Assembly (NCBI RefSeq): GCF_008974265.1
Contig: NZ_BKZW01000002.1
Location: 124,001-188,000 of the forward strand
DNA: 64,000 bases
Source: Dictyobacter vulcani
GTDB lineage: Bacteria > Chloroflexota > Ktedonobacteria > Ktedonobacterales > Ktedonobacteraceae
Direction: 5' to 3'
Position numbers and translations under genes: made by a program. Below are positions 63,132 through 64,000 of the stretch, piece by piece (the stretch's first letter is position 1; each line of letters opens with the position of its first letter). The notes beneath the pieces are model-generated. The model made no database searches, had not been told where the DNA came from, and saw only the letters and a list, made by a program, of their open reading frames with translations.

Positions 63132-64000
63132 TTAGCTTTTTTGCAAGAGTACTTTGGCGATTATTCTTGGGTGTGCCAATGCAATCGGTGTTTTTACCAT
63201 ATGCAGTACCTTTAAGAAGGCGCGTAAAGCATAGGGATCACGTGGTAAAAGCATAATTAAGCGGTCCAAATACCATTGTGATAATTTTGCGATAACTCCC
63301 TGTTTTTCGGAAGCGGGCACATCGGCAATGGTTGCAAGGAGCCAGGGTGAGACTAATAGACGGGCTATTTTTCGTTGAAATTGATGGGCAAATCCTTTGC
63401 GTTTGCGTTGCCATGAGGGCAGACTGGTATCAAGCGCTTGTGCTTCCAGGGCTGCTACGGTCATGCCTTGCCCATAGATGGGGTTAAAGCTACACACTCC
63501 ATCTCCGATGACGATGAAGTTTTCTGGTTGGCGCTTCAGTCGTTCGAAGTGTCGCATACGATTGGCTGTACGGCGATATCCATAGATAGGAGAGATAGGG
63601 CGAGCATTTTTGATGCTTTCGTAGAGTATCTGGTCGGGTAAACTGTGTGCAAACTCCAGGTATTCTGTATCTTGTGTCGGTGGATAATCTTTTTGGGAAC
63701 CAGCCAGGATGACTAACCATTTTCCGCCTTCAACATCCATTAAAACACCACCACGTTTACTTTGGGTGCTTTGAATGGCGATGAATTTCCACCAGTCTTC
63801 CTGGTGGGTCTCAGGTGGCTCATATAAGCGCGTTGCATAGCCAAGATGTGTATTGATTTCGGTCTCTTGAGGGATTTCATATCCTAAGTCTTTTAGCCAC
63901 TCTGGAGCATGTGATGTAGAACCACTGGCATCGACAACTAAATCTGCTTTGAGTTCCTGAAGTATATTGTCTTCGGGCTTGTTGTGGTTCCGCTCTCGGA
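63132..64000 (-). CDS. FAD-dependent oxidoreductase, 5' end beyond the window
   Basis: At least 289 C-terminal residues of a flavoprotein monooxygenase/geranylgeranyl-reductase-like protein. LKADLVVDASGSTSHAPEWL is near the window edge (second FAD motif), and GDGVCSFNPIYGQGMTVAALEA near the middle is the typical GD...NPxxGxGM motif that binds the FAD ribityl and pyrophosphate. The C-terminal 110 residues are helical. The N-terminal GxGxxG motif must lie outside the window. The substrate is unknown. Confidence 0.85.
   Translation of the reverse strand, partial: RERNHNKPEDNILQELKADLVVDASGSTSHAPEWLKDLGYEIPQETEINTHLGYATRLYEPPETHQEDWWKFIAIQSTQSKRGGVLMDVEGGKWLVILAGSQKDYPPTQDTEYLEFAHSLPDQILYESIKNARPISPIYGYRRTANRMRHFERLKRQPENFIVIGDGVCSFNPIYGQGMTVAALEAQALDTSLPSWQRKRKGFAHQFQRKIARLLVSPWLLATIADVPASEKQGVIAKLSQWYLDRLIMLLPRDPYALRAFLKVLHMVKTPIALAHPRIIAKVLLQKS

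Noticed and set aside
1..64000. tRNA and rRNA genes
   Set aside because: I looked for typical tRNA arms and rRNA segments by eye and recognised none; a covariance search would be needed to exclude them.

Overview
The window looks like DNA from a filamentous, spore-forming member of the Chloroflexota, most likely class Ktedonobacteria. This is an inference from gene style: a serine/threonine kinase and a PP2C phosphatase, a DUF5679 zinc-ribbon protein, BAAT-type acyltransferase, FemX-like and MpaB-like proteins, a GH15 enzyme, moderate base composition and a dense load of many IS families. No rRNA or tRNA gene was recognised, so the placement is not proven.

Positions 1-10.8 kb form a plasmid-like replication and partition module. 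A hexamer array (ACGTNN units, 1-986) opens the window. Next come an IS4-like element, a ParA ATPase with an overlapping ribbon-helix-helix partner, two small arrays of the same hexamer family, a replication-initiator-like gene with about 17 GGTAGACT octamers inside its coding sequence, a 1.5 kb array of 21 ACCCTGGTGGGG-cored iterons at a mostly 45-46 bp pitch, and a second initiator-like gene. This suggests a megaplasmid, a secondary chromosome or an integrated plasmid.

Positions 11-42 kb carry ordinary cargo: acyltransferase/hydrolase, MFS transporter, DUF5679 protein, surface protein, protein kinase, two related TetR repressors, FemX-like ligase, NudC-like Nudix hydrolase, beta-helix protein, 5'-3' exonuclease, FtsX-type permease, pentapeptide-repeat membrane protein, GNAT, serine beta-lactamase-like hydrolase, SRPBCC protein, PP2C phosphatase, dienelactone-hydrolase-like protein, GH15 enzyme and a sigma-70 factor. 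An IS630-type element and three MITE copies sharing its ends are embedded here.

Positions 42-53 kb begin with an ISL3 element, then an integrative-element core (tyrosine integrase, excisionase-like protein, winged-helix regulator, DnaC-like loader, initiator-like protein with four 22-bp in-gene iterons). A TetR/SDR pair, an orphan winged-helix regulator, a small membrane protein and an IS5-type element follow. Positions 53-64 kb are a patchwork: a decayed group II intron domain V, an MpaB-type oxygenase, a serine resolvase lacking a key arginine, a membrane-anchored substrate-binding protein, an IS21 element inside another transposase gene, small regulators, and a flavoprotein cut by the window end.

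Most genes in the left module and the integrative core lie on the minus strand. Several genes are broken by single-base shifts, often at homopolymers. Some are typical programmed sites of IS transposases; others may be real decay or sequence error.
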